Positions 54,271 through 63,676 of a stretch of 64,000 bases of DNA are shown piece after piece. Within the stretch, counting starts at the first letter, position 1. Every line of letters starts with the position of its first letter. The translations under genes and the position numbers were made by a program. Under the pieces are notes generated by a model that saw only the letters and a list, made by a program, of their open reading frames with translations, had not been told where the DNA came from and did no database searches. The stretch is taken from assembly GCF_000316515.1 (NCBI RefSeq), contig NC_019675.1:2840001-2904000 (forward strand). Reading direction: 5' to 3'. Origin of the DNA: Cyanobium gracile PCC 6307 (GTDB lineage Bacteria; Cyanobacteriota; Cyanobacteriia; PCC-6307; Cyanobiaceae).

Positions 54271-55935
54271 TCAGCCCTGGCCCACCGGGGTGGTCAAGGG
54301 TGAGCGTCCTCGCCGCTGCACCGTGTGGCGTCGCCAGAACGGCTGGGGCGACGGGGCATCGGTGCGGTGATGGCCGCCGCGACTCTCGACCCGGAAGGCG
54401 GCGGCCTCCATCAGCAGCTCCGCCAGCACCAGCCGCTGGCGCAGATCCTGCAGCAGCAGCAGACGGCGGCTTTGCTCCGGCGTCAGCGTCAGTTCCTGGT
54501 CGTGGGGCAGATCGTGGGCCCGGCGCAGCAGGGGGGAGCGTTCATGGCCCGAGCGCTCGCTGCGCACCCGCCGCAGGGCGCCGATGAGATCGACGCCGCG
54601 GCGCTCCACGCCGGCCACCTGCCAGCAGAGTCGGCGCAGGTCGGCGATGGCCGCGATCAGGGTGGCCTCATCGGGGCCCGAGCGCGCTTCGGCGGCGCTC
54701 AGAGCCGGGGCCTCGCAGGGGGCACTGAGGGGCGCGGTGGGAAGGGTCTGGGGTTGCAGGTGGCGCAGCCGGCGGGCGAAGACGAGGCATTCCATCAGCG
54801 AGTTGCTGGCCAGCCGGTTGGCCCCGTGCACCCCGGTGCTGGCCACCTCCCCCACCGCGTAGAGACCCCTCAGGCTGGTGGCGGCCTCCAGGTCGGTGCC
54901 GATGCCGCCCATCCAGTAGTGGGCCGCAGGGGCCACCGGAATCGGGGCGTCGCCGGGGGCCAGCCCCAGCTCCCGGCAGCGGCGCAGGATGGTGGGGAAC
55001 TGGCGTTCCAGCCGTTCGCGTCCCACCGGCCGCAGGTCGAGCCACAGGTGGGTGACCCCCTGCTCGGCCATGCAGCGGGCAAGGGCGCGGCTCACCTGGT
55101 CCCGCGGCGCCAGATCGCCCCCCTCCAGCCGGGCCACCGGTGAGCGGCCGGCGTCGTCAAAGAGCCGGGCCCCCTCGCCGCGCACCGCCTCGCTGATCAG
55201 GAAATGGGGGGCGTCCGGCAGCATCAGCGCCGTGGGGTGGAACTGCACGAACTCCAGGTCCCGCACCAGGGCACCGGCGCTCCAGGCCATGGCGACACCG
55301 TCGCCGCTGGCCTGGGCCGGGTTGGTGGTGTGGGCGAACAGATGGCCGCCGCCGCCGCTGGCCAGCACCACCGCACCGGTCCGCAGCCAGCGCAGCCGGT
55401 GGCCTTCGAGCACCTGCAGGCCGAGGCACTGGCCGTTCTCCACCCACAGCTGCAGGGCGGGGATGCCCTTGCGCTGCTCCAGGCCGGGCCGGCGCCGCAC
55501 CTCCCGCTCCAGGGCGTCCACCAGGGCGCCGCCGGTGCGGTCTTGGGCATGCAGCACGCGGCGGTGGCTGTGGGCCGCTTCCAGGGTGGTGCTCAGGCCC
55601 TGGGGGCTGCGATCGAAGTCCATGCCCAGCTGCACGAGGCGCCCGACGCAGGCCGGCGCCTCCCGCACCAGCACCTCGACGGCGGCCGGATCGCAGAGCC
55701 CGGCGCCGGCCTTGAGGGTGTCGGCGATATGGCTGGCGAAGCTGTCGTCGGCTCCGGTCACCGCGGCGATGCCGCCCTGGGCCCAGCGGCTGGCCGACGG
55801 GGGGGAGCTGGACTTGCTCAGCAGCAGCACCCGCAGCTGGGGGGGCAGCTCCAGGCAGGTCATCAGTCCCGCGGCACCACTGCCGACCACCACCACGTCC
55901 CAGTGGGGTGCCATGGGCGGATCCGGCTCATCCAA
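54271..55935 (-). CDS. nadB: L-aspartate oxidase
   Basis: FAD enzyme of quinolinate and NAD synthesis. The 554-residue protein has DVVVVGSGAAGLMTCLELPP, SRWAQGGIAAVTGADDS, LEFVQFHPTALMLP, HYWMGGIGTDLEAATSLRGL and ANRLASNSLMECLVFARRL, all family marks that distinguish it from succinate dehydrogenase. ATG 55935 is used; ATG 55914 (MAPHWD) is an equally plausible start. Confidence 0.94.
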   Translation of the reverse strand: MDEPDPPMAPHWDVVVVGSGAAGLMTCLELPPQLRVLLLSKSSSPPSASRWAQGGIAAVTGADDSFASHIADTLKAGAGLCDPAAVEVLVREAPACVGRLVQLGMDFDRSPQGLSTTLEAAHSHRRVLHAQDRTGGALVDALEREVRRRPGLEQRKGIPALQLWVENGQCLGLQVLEGHRLRWLRTGAVVLASGGGGHLFAHTTNPAQASGDGVAMAWSAGALVRDLEFVQFHPTALMLPDAPHFLISEAVRGEGARLFDDAGRSPVARLEGGDLAPRDQVSRALARCMAEQGVTHLWLDLRPVGRERLERQFPTILRRCRELGLAPGDAPIPVAPAAHYWMGGIGTDLEAATSLRGLYAVGEVASTGVHGANRLASNSLMECLVFARRLRHLQPQTLPTAPLSAPCEAPALSAAEARSGPDEATLIAAIADLRRLCWQVAGVERRGVDLIGALRRVRSERSGHERSPLLRRAHDLPHDQELTLTPEQSRRLLLLQDLRQRLVLAELLMEAAAFRVESRGGHHRTDAPSPQPFWRRHTVQRRGRSPLTTPVGQG

Positions 55936-56011
55936 GCGGCTGGTTCACCCCTTCGCACCGTGCCTTCTGCAGCCGAGCCTATGGGACGGACGGCGGCGGG
56001 CCTGCGGCCAC

Positions 56012-56038
56012 AAAAAAACCGCCGTGGGGACGGCGGTT
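56012..56038 (-). terminator. Intrinsic terminator of psbU
   Basis: On the minus strand AACCGCCGT-CCCC-ACGGCGGTT is followed by a run of T, 31 bases after the psbU stop. It isolates psbU from nadB downstream on the same strand. Confidence 0.92.
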
Positions 56039-56069
56039 GCGAAGGGGCGGGGCCAGAACCACCAGGAGC

Positions 56070-56447
56070 TCAGCGATACACGCCGTCGTTGATGCGATCG
56101 AAGCCTTCGTTGAGGGCGATCGCCGGGGGGGTCACGGTGAAGTTCTCTTTGTACTTATTGAACAGCTCCCGCTGGCGGTCAGTCAGGTCAAGCTCCAGAA
56201 CGTCGTCGACGCTGTCGTAGGGGCCACCGAGGACGATCTTGCCGGCCAGGGTCGGGTACATGCCGGGGTACTGCTGGAACCGGCGCACTGAAGCGTTGTT
56301 GAGATCCACCTTGCCGACACTCTCGGCGAGCTTGTCGTCGATCTCGTTGCGGCGCTCCGCGGCGAGGGCGGCACCGGGCAGAAGCAGGGTCACGAGCAGA
56401 CCGGCCAGGACCACACCACTCATCAACCAGGCAAGCAGCCGCTTCAT
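56070..56447 (-). CDS. psbU: Photosystem II 12 kDa extrinsic protein PsbU
   Basis: Lumenal subunit that stabilises the oxygen-evolving complex. The 125-residue precursor has a signal peptide (MKRLLAWLMSGVVLAGLLVT, cleaved about after ALA) and the PsbU domain ERRNEIDDKLAESVGKVDLN with two helix-hairpin-helix-like stretches (VRRFQQYPGMYPTLAGKI, PYDSVDDVLELDLTDRQ). A GTG precedes the ATG directly; ATG 56447 is preferred. Confidence 0.95.
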   Translation of the reverse strand: MKRLLAWLMSGVVLAGLLVTLLLPGAALAAERRNEIDDKLAESVGKVDLNNASVRRFQQYPGMYPTLAGKIVLGGPYDSVDDVLELDLTDRQRELFNKYKENFTVTPPAIALNEGFDRINDGVYR

Positions 56448-56578
56448 CACGACACTCCTTAGGGGGATAGAACCAGGGGACCCTGGCAGGGCCAGGGCGG
56501 TGATCAGGAGACCACCCGTGCAACGTTACAGAAAGCCCCCAGCTCTCCCGGCGCCGGTGGCCCTGCTTTTGCAGTTCT

Positions 56579-57301
56579 TCAGATCAGGCCGCTGAGGTGG
56601 GGGGCCAGCAGGGCCGCCCCGAGGAAGAGGGCATCGACGGCGAGGGTGGTGCCCACGGCCGCGGACGCCACCCGCCAGGGACCTCCCAGCGACCAGAGGC
56701 GACGGCAGAGGAGCAGCAGCAGGCCGGCCGCCAGGCCGACGAGGGCCAGGGCCCAGGGCTGCAGCACCTGGAGGGCGGCGCCCTGGAGCAGAACGGGGGC
56801 CTCGCTCAGGGGCGCATTCAGCACCCGGGGCCAGAGGTCCATGAGGCCGGCGGCCGCCATCACCCCATCGGTGCTGGCGGTGCCGAGCAGGGAGCCCAGG
56901 TAGAACGCACCCGCCAGGCGCCAGCGGCCACCGAGGCCCGCCACCGCCAGGGGCAGGGCGAAGGACTCGAGCGGCAGATGCATCACCGGGTGGAGCCGGA
57001 ACCAGCCCCAGAACAGGCAGCCCCCCAGCCAGCTGCCACTGAAGCCCACCAGCAGCACCCCCAGCGGCTGCCACAGTCCCTGGCCCCGGCGCTCCAGCAG
57101 CAGGGCGAGGGCCATCAGGGGGAGGGTGAACAGGGCCGCTGACATCGGTGCAGCACGCACCCACGGGGCCTGCAGGAACACGGGCACGGTGACCAGCAGA
57201 GCGGCCACCAGGGGCAGGACCCAGGCGGCCGGGACGGCACCGAGCCGCAGGCCCGGCAAGGCCTCGGAACGGGCGGAAAGGGTGGGCGGAACCCCGAGCA
57301 C
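56579..57301 (-). CDS. DUF3120 family membrane protein
   Basis: A cyanobacterial integral membrane protein of unknown function. It has about six helices and conserved-looking blocks VPVFLQAPWVRAAP, LLVGFSGSWLGGCLFWGWFR, HPVMHLPLESFALPLAVAGL and GSLLGTASTDGVMA. The start is unclear: GTG 57301 or TTG 57325 could serve; neither has a good ribosome site. Divergent from uppP. Confidence 0.75.
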   Translation of the reverse strand: MLGVPPTLSARSEALPGLRLGAVPAAWVLPLVAALLVTVPVFLQAPWVRAAPMSAALFTLPLMALALLLERRGQGLWQPLGVLLVGFSGSWLGGCLFWGWFRLHPVMHLPLESFALPLAVAGLGGRWRLAGAFYLGSLLGTASTDGVMAAAGLMDLWPRVLNAPLSEAPVLLQGAALQVLQPWALALVGLAAGLLLLLCRRLWSLGGPWRVASAAVGTTLAVDALFLGAALLAPHLSGLI

Positions 57302-57396
57302 CTGGTTGTGAAGAAAGTTGTGCAACCTTAAGGGGGTGGAGGGGTGCTCCCGTGACCCGTCTGGCCATAGGGTCAGCCGCAGTATCGGCTTCCCCC

Positions 57397-58269
57397 ATGC
57401 CGCTGGTCGCCACGGCCGCCGCCCTGCCCCTGGCCGAAGCCTGCTGGCACGCCCTCGTTCTGGGGGTCGTGCAGGGGCTGACGGAGTTCCTGCCGATCAG
57501 CAGCACGGCCCACCTCAAGGTGGTGCCGGTGCTCCTGGGATGGGGTGACCCCGGGGTGGCCTTCACGGCCGTGATCCAGCTCGGCAGCATCGCCGCCGTG
57601 CTCGGCTATTTCCGCCGCGATCTGGCCGAGGTGAGCGCCGGGGTGGCCCGGGCCTTCCGCCATGGTCAGTGGAATGACCCGCCGGCCCGGCTGGGAGTGG
57701 CCATCATGCTGGGCACCGTGCCGATCCTGCTGGCGGGCCTGGCGATCAAGGTGCTGCTGCCCGGCTACGAGACCTCCCCCCTGCGCAGCCTGACCTCGAT
57801 CGCCATCGTCTCGATCGTGATGGCCCTGATGCTGGCGGTGGCCGAGCTGGTGGGCCGCCGCCGCCGCCTGCTGGAGGCCGTCACCCCCCGCGACGGCCTC
57901 CTGGTGGGGCTGGCCCAGGCCCTGGCGCTGATTCCCGGGGTGTCCCGCTCAGGCAGCACCCTGACGGCGTCCCTGTTCGATGGCTGGCAGCGCGCCGACG
58001 CGGCGCGCTTCTCGTTCCTGCTGGGCATCCCCGCCATCACCCTGGCCGGGCTAGTGGAGCTCAGGGCGGCCTTCGGCTCGGTCGAGACCGGCGGTGTGAT
58101 TCCGATGCTGGTGGGTATCGCCGCCGCGGCGGTGGTCTCCTGGCTGGCGATCGCCTGGCTGCTGCGCTTCCTGCAGCAGAACAGCACCTGGATCTTCGTC
58201 GGCTACCGGCTGCTGTTCGGACTGGTGATCCTGCTGGGCTTCCGGGGGCTGGAGGGGGCCACCCCCTGA
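57397..58269 (+). CDS. uppP: Undecaprenyl-diphosphate phosphatase
   Basis: Recycles the C55 lipid carrier for peptidoglycan and glycan export. The 290-residue membrane protein has VVQGLTEFLPISSTAHLKVV and GVSRSGSTLTASLF, the two catalytic BacA motifs, plus FSFLLGIPAITLAG. ATG 57397 is close to the first helix. It starts a plus-strand run of five genes. Confidence 0.95.
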   Translation: MPLVATAAALPLAEACWHALVLGVVQGLTEFLPISSTAHLKVVPVLLGWGDPGVAFTAVIQLGSIAAVLGYFRRDLAEVSAGVARAFRHGQWNDPPARLGVAIMLGTVPILLAGLAIKVLLPGYETSPLRSLTSIAIVSIVMALMLAVAELVGRRRRLLEAVTPRDGLLVGLAQALALIPGVSRSGSTLTASLFDGWQRADAARFSFLLGIPAITLAGLVELRAAFGSVETGGVIPMLVGIAAAAVVSWLAIAWLLRFLQQNSTWIFVGYRLLFGLVILLGFRGLEGATP

Positions 58270-58326
58270 AGGGGCGGGGGCCGCCACACTGGAGCCAACG
58301 TCCCCTTCGCCCCGCGGTCACCTCCT

Positions 58327-59721
58327 GTGTGGAAGGAGCCTTCCTCTGCCCTTGCCGGGCCCACCGCCCTCGCCGGTCCCGTCACCCAGCCCCGGCCCGC
58401 CCTTGTGGCCACGGTGGAGCCGGGTTCGATCGCCGAGGAGCTGGGCTTCCAGCCGGGTGACCGCCTGCGCAGCATCAACGGCATCCGCCCGCGGGATCTG
58501 ATCGATGTCCAGGTGCTGCAGGGGGAGGAGGAGCTGGTGCTCGAGGTGGAGGACCCGGACGGCACCCTCCACGTGGTGGAGCTGGAGAAGGACCTCGACG
58601 AGGGGCTGGGGCTGGGCTTCAGCGAGGCGCTCTTCGACGGCCTGCGCCAGTGCAACAACCACTGCCCCTTCTGCTTCATCGACCAGCAGCCGCCGGGGCG
58701 CCGCGACAGCCTCTACCTCAAGGACGACGACTACCGGCTCAGCTTCCTCTACGGCTCCTACCTCACCCTCACCAACCTCACGGCGGCTGACTGGAGCCGG
58801 ATCGAGGAGCAGCGCCTCTCGCCCCTGTTCGTGTCGGTCCATGCCACCGATCCGGAGCTGCGCAGCCGCCTGCTGGTCAACCCCCGGGCCGCCCTGCTGC
58901 TGGAGCAGCTGGCCTGGTTCGCCGAGCGGCGCCTCCAGATCCACGCCCAGGTGGTGGTCTGCCCGGGGTTGAACGACGGCGAAGCCCTGGAGCGCACCCT
59001 CACCGACCTGGCGCGGTTCGCCACCGGACCCTGGCCCGCCGTGCTCTCCACCGCCGTGGTGCCGGTGGGTCTGACGCGTTTCCGCCCGGCCGGCGATGCC
59101 CTCCGGCCGGTCGACCGGGAGACGGCCCGCGAGGTGATCGCCCGGGTGGAGCGCCTGCAGCCCGCCTTTCTGGCCAGCACCGGCAGCCGTTTCGCCTGGC
59201 TCTCCGATGAGTGGTTCCTGATCGCCGGCCGGCGCCTGCCGCCGCGGGCCAGCTACGAGGATCTGCCCCAGCAGGAGAACGGGGTCGGCAGCATCCGCGC
59301 CTTCCTGGAGGATCTGGAGGGCGCTACCCGGGAGCTTCCCGCCGGCATCGCCACCCCGCGCCGCTGCAGCTGGGTGGTGGGCCGCCTCGTGGCCGAGGCC
59401 CTGCAGCCGGTGGTGGAGCGGCTCAACCGGGTCGAGGGGCTGGAGCTGCTCCTCCACGGCCTGCCCAGCCCCTACTGGGGCCAGGAGCAGGTGGTCACCG
59501 GGCTGCTCACCGGTTCCGACCTGATCGAGGGCCTCGGCGGCCGGGACCTGGGGGAGGAACTGCTGCTGCCGCGGGTGATGCTGCGGGAGGGGGAGGAGGT
59601 GTTTCTCGACGACAGCACCCTCGCCGATCTGCGCCGACAGCTGCCTGTGCCGGTTCGATTGCTGGGGGGTGCGGACGATCTGGTGGCCGCCTGCCTCGGC
59701 ACCCCACGGGGAGATGCTTAA
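58327..59721 (+). CDS. TIGR03279 cyanobacterial radical SAM/PDZ protein
   Basis: A 464-residue protein found only in cyanobacteria, function unknown. A PDZ-like N-terminal part (about 25-90; ATVEPGSIAEELGFQPGDRL) is followed by the cluster motif CNNHCPFCFID (Cys109, Cys113, Cys116) and a DUF512-like C-terminus (GSRFAWLSDEWFLIAGRRLP). GTG 58327 is the start, 57 bases after uppP. Confidence 0.92.
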   Translation: MWKEPSSALAGPTALAGPVTQPRPALVATVEPGSIAEELGFQPGDRLRSINGIRPRDLIDVQVLQGEEELVLEVEDPDGTLHVVELEKDLDEGLGLGFSEALFDGLRQCNNHCPFCFIDQQPPGRRDSLYLKDDDYRLSFLYGSYLTLTNLTAADWSRIEEQRLSPLFVSVHATDPELRSRLLVNPRAALLLEQLAWFAERRLQIHAQVVVCPGLNDGEALERTLTDLARFATGPWPAVLSTAVVPVGLTRFRPAGDALRPVDRETAREVIARVERLQPAFLASTGSRFAWLSDEWFLIAGRRLPPRASYEDLPQQENGVGSIRAFLEDLEGATRELPAGIATPRRCSWVVGRLVAEALQPVVERLNRVEGLELLLHGLPSPYWGQEQVVTGLLTGSDLIEGLGGRDLGEELLLPRVMLREGEEVFLDDSTLADLRRQLPVPVRLLGGADDLVAACLGTPRGDA

Positions 59722-59747
59722 GCTCTGCCTGAAGCGAACGGTCCAAC

Positions 59748-61457
59748 GTGAGGCGCCAACCACTCCTGCTTGCGGCACTGGTGGTGCTCCCGTCATTCGG
59801 CCTCCAGGCGCTGCCGGTCCGGGCCCAGTCCGTCCCAGCCCCTGCCGCCCCGAGCCTTCCGGCCCCCCCGCCCCTGCCTCTGGCCCCTGAGGTCAAGGGT
59901 CCCAGGCCCAAGTCCAACCCCACGGTGCTGGCGCCCGCCGCCAAGGAGCTGCCCCCGGGTCTCCAGGATCTGGTCGCCCCCAACCCGCTGGCCCTCCCGG
60001 TCAAGCCGTCCCAGGTGCGCATCCGGGAGCTGCGCCCCCTCGGCCTGGCCGATGTGGAAACCCTCGTCGAGGTCAACAACCCCGAGCTCAAGGCGATCGC
60101 CAGCCAGGTGGAGCAGGCCCAGTCGGCCTTGCGGGCCCAGATCGCCCTCTGGTATCCAACCATCCAGCTCAACGCCAACAGCCTGCCCACCTACTCCGGC
60201 GGCCAGCAGTTCAGCAGCGCCTTCACCGGCACCGGCCAGCAGCCCGGCAACACGATCACCAGCATCTGGCGGATGTCGGCCGTGCTCCAGGCCAGCTGGG
60301 GCCTGATCAACCCGACGCGCACGCCGCAGATCGCCGCCGCCCGCGACCGTTTCGAGCAGGCCAAGAACCAGTACCTGATTGGCCTTCGGGCGCGGCGCCT
60401 GGAGGCGGCCGAGGCCTTCTTCGATCTGCAGGTCTCCGACGAGACGGTCCGCATCGGCCAGGAGTCGGTGCGCTCCTCCCTGGTGAGCCTGCGGGACGCC
60501 AGGGCCCGCTTCCAGGCCGGCGTGGCCACCAAGCTGGAGGTGCTGGAGGCCGAAACCCAGCTGGCCCGCGACCAGCAGGTGCTCACCCAGGGTCTGTCCG
60601 ACCAGGCCATCGCCCGCCGTGCCCTGGCCGCCCTGCTCGACCTGCCCCAGGACGTCACCCCCACCTCGAAGGAGCCTTCGCGGGTGGTGGGCTCCTGGCT
60701 GCCGTCGCTGCAGGAGAGCATCATCGCCGCCTACGCCTTCCGCGAGGAGCTCGACAACGTCCTGCTCAACATCTCGATCGCCAACAGCGAGGCCAATGCG
60801 GCCCTGGGCGCGGCCCAGCCCTTCCTGAACATCGCCTACAGCCTCACCGGCGGTCGCACCAGGGGCGTGCAGTTCGCCAACCGCAGCACCCCGGGGGTCA
60901 ACTTCGGCAACGAGGGCTGGTCGGTGGAGAACACGGTGGGCCTGAACCTCAGCTGGACCCTTTTCGATGGCGGTGCCGCCCGGGCCAATTACCGCCGCCA
61001 GAAGCAGGTGGCCCAGGAGAACTCCTTCCAGTTTGCCCAGCAGCGGGACGCGATCCGCCAGCAGGTGGAAACCAACTTCTACGAACTCGAGAAGAACAAC
61101 CGCAACATCACCACCACCTCCCGCGAGGTGATCTCCACCAGGGAATCCCTGCGGCTGGCCCGGCTGCGCTTCCAGGCCGGTGTCACCACCCAGCGGGAAG
61201 TGGTCGACACCCAGCGCGACCTCACCCAGGCCGAGGTGCGCTGGTCGACGGCCATCTCCGACTACAACAAGGCCCTGGCTCGCCTGCGGCGCTTCACCGG
61301 CCTCGACCAGGTCGGCCTTTGCCAGCGCCAGGCTCTGCCGGCCACCAGCCCGAGGGCGGCCGGCACCTCCGAGATCCCCGTGGAGCCCCAGCCCCTGATC
61401 CCGGCCTGCCGGGCCGGCAGCCCCACCGGGTCCGAGGCGATGCCGCCGGGGTCCTGA
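59748..61457 (+). CDS. TolC-family outer-membrane efflux protein
   Basis: A 569-residue secretion channel subunit. It has a signal peptide (QPLLLAALVVLPSFGLQALP), a proline-rich mature N-terminus (about 28-85) and two OEP repeats with long helices: FQAGVATKLEVLEAETQLAR and FQAGVTTQREVVDTQRDLTQ occupy equivalent positions. A Pro-rich C-terminal tail follows. GTG 59748, 26 bases after the radical SAM gene. No inner-membrane partner is nearby. Confidence 0.92.
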   Translation: MRRQPLLLAALVVLPSFGLQALPVRAQSVPAPAAPSLPAPPPLPLAPEVKGPRPKSNPTVLAPAAKELPPGLQDLVAPNPLALPVKPSQVRIRELRPLGLADVETLVEVNNPELKAIASQVEQAQSALRAQIALWYPTIQLNANSLPTYSGGQQFSSAFTGTGQQPGNTITSIWRMSAVLQASWGLINPTRTPQIAAARDRFEQAKNQYLIGLRARRLEAAEAFFDLQVSDETVRIGQESVRSSLVSLRDARARFQAGVATKLEVLEAETQLARDQQVLTQGLSDQAIARRALAALLDLPQDVTPTSKEPSRVVGSWLPSLQESIIAAYAFREELDNVLLNISIANSEANAALGAAQPFLNIAYSLTGGRTRGVQFANRSTPGVNFGNEGWSVENTVGLNLSWTLFDGGAARANYRRQKQVAQENSFQFAQQRDAIRQQVETNFYELEKNNRNITTTSREVISTRESLRLARLRFQAGVTTQREVVDTQRDLTQAEVRWSTAISDYNKALARLRRFTGLDQVGLCQRQALPATSPRAAGTSEIPVEPQPLIPACRAGSPTGSEAMPPGS

Positions 61458-61463
61458 CGCCCG

Positions 61464-62858
61464 TTGTCATCGCCCCTCCGCCCCGGCCTGACCCTCCCCG
61501 CCACGGTGCGCCTGGGTCTTTTCCAGGGTTGCCTCGGTTGCCTGGCCGTGATCTTTTCGGGTCTGCTCAACCGGATCATGCTCAGTGAGCTGGGCTTCCC
61601 CGGACTGCTGGTGGGCGGGGCCCTGGCCTTCGAGCAGTTCGTGGCCCCCTCCCGGGTACTGTTCGGCCAGATCTCCGATGCCCACCCCCTGGCCTCCCGC
61701 CACCGGGTCCCCTACGTCCTGCTCGGCACGGCGGCCTTCTGCCTGATGGCCGTGCTGTCGGTGCCGCTGATCTTCCGGGTGGGGCGTCTGCTGGAGGACG
61801 GCAGCCAACCCGGTCTCGCGTTCGGGATCGCCGCCCTCTGCGGCCTGTTCGCCCTTTACGGCCTGGCGGTCTCCCTGGCCACCACCCCCTACCTGGCCCT
61901 GGTGATCGACCGCACCAGCGAACAGGAGCGGCCCCGGGCGGTGAGCATCATCTGGTGCATGCTCACGGTCGGCATCGTCATCGGCGCCGTGGCCATCGGA
62001 GTGAGTCTGCGCTCCCTGGACGGGGTCAACGATCCGGTGGTGCTCGAGGCGACCCTCTCCCAGTTCATGGCCTCCGTGGCCGGGGTGGTGATGCTGCTCA
62101 CCGTCGTCGCCACCTGGGGCATGGAATCCCCGCTGCGGGAGCGCACCGACGGGACGGCTGTCAGGCGGGAGGACGCCATCGGTCTGCGGCAGTCCTGGAC
62201 CCTGATCACCTCCAGCCGCCAGGTGCTGATCTTCTTCTCTTTCCTGATCCTGTTCACCCTGGCGCTGTTCCTGCAGGATCCGGTGCTCGAGAGCTACGGC
62301 GCCCAGGTGTTCGCCATGCCGATCGCCGCCACCGCCCAGCTCAACGCCTTCTGGGGGGTCGGCACCCTGGTGGGCCTGCTGGTCGCAGGACTCTGGGTGG
62401 TGCCCCGGCTCGGGAAGATGGCCACCGCCCGCCTCGGCTGCCAGCTGATCGCCCTGTCCCTGCTGCTGCTGCTGGTGGCGGGCCTGACGGCCCGGATCCC
62501 CTTCCTGCAGGCCGTGATGGTGCTGTTCGGCCTGGCGGCCGGCATCGGCACCAACAGCGCCCTCTGCCTGATGCTCGACCTCACCCTGCCCCAGGCCGCC
62601 GGCACGTTTGTCGGCGTCTGGGGCCTGGCCCAGGCCCTGTCCCGGGCGATCGGCAAGCTCCTGGGAGGCGGGCTGTACGACATCGGCCGTGCCCTGCCGC
62701 TCGGGGACGGGCCCTACGGCCCCTTCGCCCTGGTGCTCGGTGTAGAGCTACTGGTGGCCCTGGCGGCCCTGCTGCTGCTGGGGTATGTCAACGTGCGCCA
62801 GTTCCGGGAGGACACCTCCCACAGCCTCAGCCAGGTTCTGGAGATGGAGATGGGATGA
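61464..62858 (+). CDS. BCD-family MFS transporter (chlorophyll-delivery/PucC-like)
   Basis: A 464-residue member of the PucC/LhaA branch, thought to aid chlorophyll delivery or light-harvesting assembly. About 12 helices; VRLGLFQGCLGCLAVIFSGL, LNRIMLSELGFPGLLVG, FGQISDAHPLASRHRVPYV and DRTSEQERPRAVSIIW are typical. TTG 61464 lies 6 bases after the TolC stop; the ATGA overlap with the next gene indicates coupling. Confidence 0.9.
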   Translation: MSSPLRPGLTLPATVRLGLFQGCLGCLAVIFSGLLNRIMLSELGFPGLLVGGALAFEQFVAPSRVLFGQISDAHPLASRHRVPYVLLGTAAFCLMAVLSVPLIFRVGRLLEDGSQPGLAFGIAALCGLFALYGLAVSLATTPYLALVIDRTSEQERPRAVSIIWCMLTVGIVIGAVAIGVSLRSLDGVNDPVVLEATLSQFMASVAGVVMLLTVVATWGMESPLRERTDGTAVRREDAIGLRQSWTLITSSRQVLIFFSFLILFTLALFLQDPVLESYGAQVFAMPIAATAQLNAFWGVGTLVGLLVAGLWVVPRLGKMATARLGCQLIALSLLLLLVAGLTARIPFLQAVMVLFGLAAGIGTNSALCLMLDLTLPQAAGTFVGVWGLAQALSRAIGKLLGGGLYDIGRALPLGDGPYGPFALVLGVELLVALAALLLLGYVNVRQFREDTSHSLSQVLEMEMG

Positions 62859-63676
62859 AGGCCCCCACCCCGCACCCCCTCGATTCCCGTCTGGAGTCCC
62901 TGCTCGACCGGGTCGCCGAACGTCAGCGGGCCGACTTCGGCCACAGCCAGCCGGACCTGAAGGCGGATGGGTCCTTCATCACGGCCTGCGATCGCTGGAG
63001 CGACGCCACCCTGGTGGAGGGACTGGCCGAGCTGTTCCCCGGTGAGGGGGTCCTGAGCGAGGAGGGCCGCCAGCAGGTGCCCGCCACGCCGGCCTACTGG
63101 GTGGTGGATCCCCTCGATGGCACCACCAACTTCGCCGCCGGCATCCCCTACTGGGCGATTTCCATGGCCCGCTTCGAGGCCGGCGTGCCGGTTCTGGCGA
63201 TCCTCGATGTGCCGCCGCTGCGTCAGCGGATCGTCGCCATCCGGGGGCAAGGGGCCTGGCGCAATGGCAAGCCCATTCCGCCGCCTGCCCTGCAGCTACA
63301 CAACGCCGGTTGCGCCTCGCTCTGCAGCCGCTCGATCCGGGTGCTCCAGAAGCTGCCCCACCGCCCGTTTCCCGGCAAGATCCGGCTGCTGGGTGTCGCC
63401 AGCCTCAATCTGGTGTCGGTGGCCATGGGGCAGACCATGGCGGCCCTGGAGGCCACCCCGAAGATCTGGGACCTGGCGGCGGCCTGGCTGGTGCTTGAGG
63501 AGCTGGGATGTCCCCTGCGCTGGCTGGGGGCGAGCCCACGCGGGCTGCAGCCGGGCCAGGACCTGGCCCTGACGGACTTCCCGGTGCTGGTGGCCAACCG
63601 GCAGGAGACGCTGGAACGGTTCATGCCGTGGGCGGAGGCCCTGGAGAGCAAGGAGCCCACGAAGCACGTGATATGA
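62855..63676 (+). CDS. Inositol monophosphatase family protein
   Basis: A 273-residue metal-dependent phosphatase. It has KADGSFITACDRWSD, LSEEG, the signature WVVDPLDGTTNFAAGIPYWA and KIWDLAAAWLVLEE for the metal and substrate sites. The substrate could be inositol-1-phosphate, a histidinol-phosphate or a sugar phosphate. The last ~12 residues (ESKEPTKHVI) look like an added tail encoded at the border of the structured-RNA-like segment, so the natural 3' end may have been replaced. Confidence 0.9.
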   Translation: MKAPTPHPLDSRLESLLDRVAERQRADFGHSQPDLKADGSFITACDRWSDATLVEGLAELFPGEGVLSEEGRQQVPATPAYWVVDPLDGTTNFAAGIPYWAISMARFEAGVPVLAILDVPPLRQRIVAIRGQGAWRNGKPIPPPALQLHNAGCASLCSRSIRVLQKLPHRPFPGKIRLLGVASLNLVSVAMGQTMAALEATPKIWDLAAAWLVLEELGCPLRWLGASPRGLQPGQDLALTDFPVLVANRQETLERFMPWAEALESKEPTKHVI